In this document: piece after piece, positions 6,011-7,623 of the stretch
How the letters are laid out: the number at the start of each line of letters is the position of its first letter
Numbering within the stretch: position 1 is the stretch's first letter
Source of the DNA: Deltaproteobacteria bacterium
GTDB taxonomy: Bacteria > Desulfobacterota > DSM-4660 > Desulfatiglandales > B25-G16
DNA length: 7,623 nt
Reading direction: 5' to 3'
Assembly: GCA_020348625.1 (NCBI GenBank)
Contig: CP070752.1
Span: 536,044 to 543,666, forward strand
Notes under the pieces: model-generated
Told to the model about the DNA's origin: nothing
What the model saw: the letters and a program-made list of their open reading frames with translations, nothing else
Database searches by the model: none
Program-made: the position numbers and the translations under genes

Positions 6011-6031
6011 AACAGATAAGGGTTTCCTCAG
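5999..6031 (+). repeat. 33-bp direct repeat, copy 2
   Basis: Identical to 5888-5920: 3' acceptor strand, CCA and trailer. Perfect identity here, against heavy erosion in the 5' half of the same copy, suggests either recent duplication plus rearrangement or selection and gene conversion on the trailer. Confidence 0.9.
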
Positions 6032-6046
6032 AGTGAGGAAACCCTT
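6018..6046. terminator. Perfect 13-bp hairpin after the second tRNA copy
   Basis: AAGGGTTTCCTCA (6018-6030) pairs perfectly with TGAGGAAACCCTT (6034-6046) around GAG. The T tract is weak (CTTTCGCGTTT) on the plus strand and absent on the minus strand. It may be the original terminator of the duplicated unit, and lies between the convergent tRNA and Lon units, so it may also help end Lon transcription. Confidence 0.55.
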
Positions 6047-6208
6047 TCGCGTTTACGGCATCAATTATGCAATTCCTGATCCTCTCATTCTTACTTTCCC
6101 ACAGCCGATGAGGGATCATAGCAAGGAATAAAACGCTTCAACCGCTGCCCCTCTATGCACAAGGCCCTAAACCCTCTCTAATGCAGAGCTGCGGCTATTC
6201 GGAATGGG
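6047..6208. other. Non-coding stretch downstream of Lon
   Basis: About 160 bases with no supported frame. I see no terminator-like hairpin with a T-run immediately after the Lon stop on the minus strand. Confidence 0.5.
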
Positions 6209-7623
6209 CTAATTGAGGCTCACGTTCGGTTGCCGCATCAACCCCTGATCACCAACAGCACCGGGGAACCCGACCTCCCCTTCCGGAGGCACGAGGGCAA
6301 CATCAAGAGCCTCATCGATCCACTCGACAGGCACAAACCTTATCGCCATGCGTACATCTTCGGGCACGTCTTCCAAGTCTCGCTCATTGCGTTTGGGCAA
6401 AATGACCGTTTTCAGCCCTGCCCGATGCGCTGCAAGAACCTTCATCTTGATCCCGCCCACCGGCAGAATGCGGCCTCGCAAGGTCACCTCTCCGGTCATA
6501 CCGACGTCACCTCTCACTGGCCGCCCGCTGAAAAGGCTGGCCATTGCCATTAACATGGTCACACCTGCAGACGGGCCGTCCTTGGGAATGGCGCCAGCCG
6601 GCACGTGCACGTGTACATCGGTTTTTTCAAACACTTTGGGGTCGATACCAAGCTGGGCGGACTTTGAGCGCACGTAGCTGTGGGCGATCTGAGCACTTTC
6701 CCGCATCACATCTCCCAGCTGACCGGTAAGGGTCAGCTCGCCCTTTCCCTTCATGCGTGTGGCCTCAATGAACAAAATATCGCCGCCCACTGCAGTTACC
6801 GACAGGCCCGTTGCAATGCCCGGAATCTCGATTGCTTCTGAGGATTCGGACTCAAATCTCTCTTTTTTGAGATCCTCGCGAACGATCTCAGGCGATATAC
6901 TGATGTGGGTCAATTCGCCAGAGGCGATCTTAACCGCGCTCTTACGGCAAATGGTGCCAATCTGGCGTTCAAGGGTACGCACTCCTGCTTCTCGCGTGTA
7001 ATCCCGTATGATCTTGTTTATCGCCTCCTCGGAGAAGGTAACCTCTTCTGGATGCAGCCCATTCGCCTTTAACTGCCGTGGTACTAAATAGCGCTGGGCG
7101 ATCTTGAGTTTCTCATATTCCGTGTACCCATCCAGGTGAATAATTTCCATTCGGTCCCTGAGCGGCGGCGGAATCGTCTCCAGCTGGTTGGCCGTGGTTA
7201 TAAATATGACGTCACTCAGGTCAAAATTCACATCCAGGTAGTGGTCCCGGAACCCGTGATTTTGTGCCGGATCGAGCACTTCCAACAACGCACTGCTCGG
7301 ATCACCGCGCCAGTCATTGCCGATCTTGTCTACCTCATCGAGCATGAATACCGGATTCCTCGTACCGGCCCGCTTTATGGCCTGAATAATACGACCCGGC
7401 ATAGCACCAATATAAGTCCGGCGATGTCCGCGGATCTCCGCTTCATCACGCATGCCCCCCAAGCTCATCCGTGTGAACTTGCGTCCGAGCGACCGTGCAA
7501 TACTCTGGCCCAGGCTGGTCTTTCCCACACCCGGTGGTCCGACAAAACAGAGGATCGCTCCTTTGGCCTCGCCTGCTGCCGCTTCCTCGCCAGGCTCGGT
7601 CTGCAAACCCCTTTCCCTGACAA
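6209..7623 (-). CDS. lon: ATP-dependent protease Lon, C-terminal ATPase and protease domains (N-terminus outside window)
   Basis: Lon is a cytoplasmic hexameric AAA+ serine protease that unfolds and degrades damaged and regulatory proteins. The frame is open to the window edge, so the N-terminal substrate-binding domain lies beyond 7623. Counting the TTG at 7606-7604 as residue 1 (a reading aid, not a claimed start), Walker A GPPGVGKT is 23-30, Walker B FMLDEVDK has D90/E91, sensor 1 is N140 in TTAN, and the arginine region is 150-152 (RDR). The sensor-2 Arg is in [12 protein letters not shown] (205-216). The proteolytic dyad is S346 in [10 protein letters not shown] and K387 in LPVGGIKMK. 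All key residues are present, so the enzyme should be active. Two unusual parts are a Glu/Ala/Gly-rich insert just before [12 protein letters not shown] (about residues 1-14) and a C-terminal tail of about 25 residues after DEALDVAL. It faces tRNA-Pro convergently. Confidence 0.97.
   Translation of the reverse strand, partial: VRERGLQTEPGEEAAAGEAKGAILCFVGPPGVGKTSLGQSIARSLGRKFTRMSLGGMRDEAEIRGHRRTYIGAMPGRIIQAIKRAGTRNPVFMLDEVDKIGNDWRGDPSSALLEVLDPAQNHGFRDHYLDVNFDLSDVIFITTANQLETIPPPLRDRMEIIHLDGYTEYEKLKIAQRYLVPRQLKANGLHPEEVTFSEEAINKIIRDYTREAGVRTLERQIGTICRKSAVKIASGELTHISISPEIVREDLKKERFESESSEAIEIPGIATGLSVTAVGGDILFIEATRMKGKGELTLTGQLGDVMRESAQIAHSYVRSKSAQLGIDPKVFEKTDVHVHVPAGAIPKDGPSAGVTMLMAMASLFSGRPVRGDVGMTGEVTLRGRILPVGGIKMKVLAAHRAGLKTVILPKRNERDLEDVPEDVRMAIRFVPVEWIDEALDVALVPPEGEVGFPGAVGDQGLMRQPNVSLN

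Noticed and set aside
5859..6031. Two-copy repeat as a CRISPR-like array
   Set aside because: The repeats are tRNA sequence, only two copies, with no regular spacer and no cas gene.
5877..6119. Minus-strand frame with a repeated EETLICSGRDD peptide
   Set aside because: The peptide repeat is only the antisense translation of the duplicated tRNA-Pro 3' end and trailer.
6230..7001. Several plus-strand frames opposite Lon
   Set aside because: Shadows of the Lon protease domain, whose minus-strand frame is continuous and fully motif-bearing.
1..7623. A new multi-gene defence or mobile system
   Set aside because: Every sizeable frame belongs to a housekeeping or signalling family except one unknown membrane protein; no nuclease, transposase, integrase, toxin-antitoxin pair or clustered operon is visible.

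Overview
The window looks like chromosomal DNA of a free-living, mid-GC Gram-negative bacterium. I would guess a deltaproteobacterial (Desulfobacterota-type) or related lineage. The hints are the style of the PBP1A and Lon proteins, a good sigma-54 (-24/-12) promoter match, a CPKCG zinc-ribbon membrane protein, and A/T-rich 'CGAAAC / TTTCGG' repeat DNA of a kind I associate with such genomes. This placement rests on family resemblance, not on a marker gene.

Layout. Positions 1-915 (+) hold the C-terminal part of a class A penicillin-binding protein (PBP1A), interrupted by one in-frame TAG at 79-81. Convergent with it, with stop codons overlapping, is a squalene/phytoene-synthase family gene (1949-912, -). 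A 352-bp non-coding stretch follows. It holds two inverted repeats and a sigma-54-type promoter just before a zinc-ribbon / single-TM / coiled-coil protein of unknown function (2302-3279, +). A 480-bp gap (3280-3761) contains a degenerate inverted-repeat element. Next is a class III adenylate cyclase with a long N-terminal sensor-like region (5597-3762, -). Divergent from it is tRNA-Pro(GGG) (5822-5898, +), followed by an intrinsic terminator and a decayed tandem copy of the tRNA unit with its own perfect hairpin. The window closes with the ATPase and protease domains of Lon (6209 to beyond 7623, -), whose N-terminal part is outside the window.

The genes do not form one pathway. They are single-gene units: cell-wall synthesis, isoprenoid synthesis, an unknown membrane protein, cAMP signalling, translation and proteolysis. 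No defence system, CRISPR array, transposase or integrase is visible. The points most worth a second look are the duplicated tRNA-Pro unit, the amber codon in PBP1A, the sigma-54 promoter of the zinc-ribbon gene, and the cyclase's unassigned N-terminal region.
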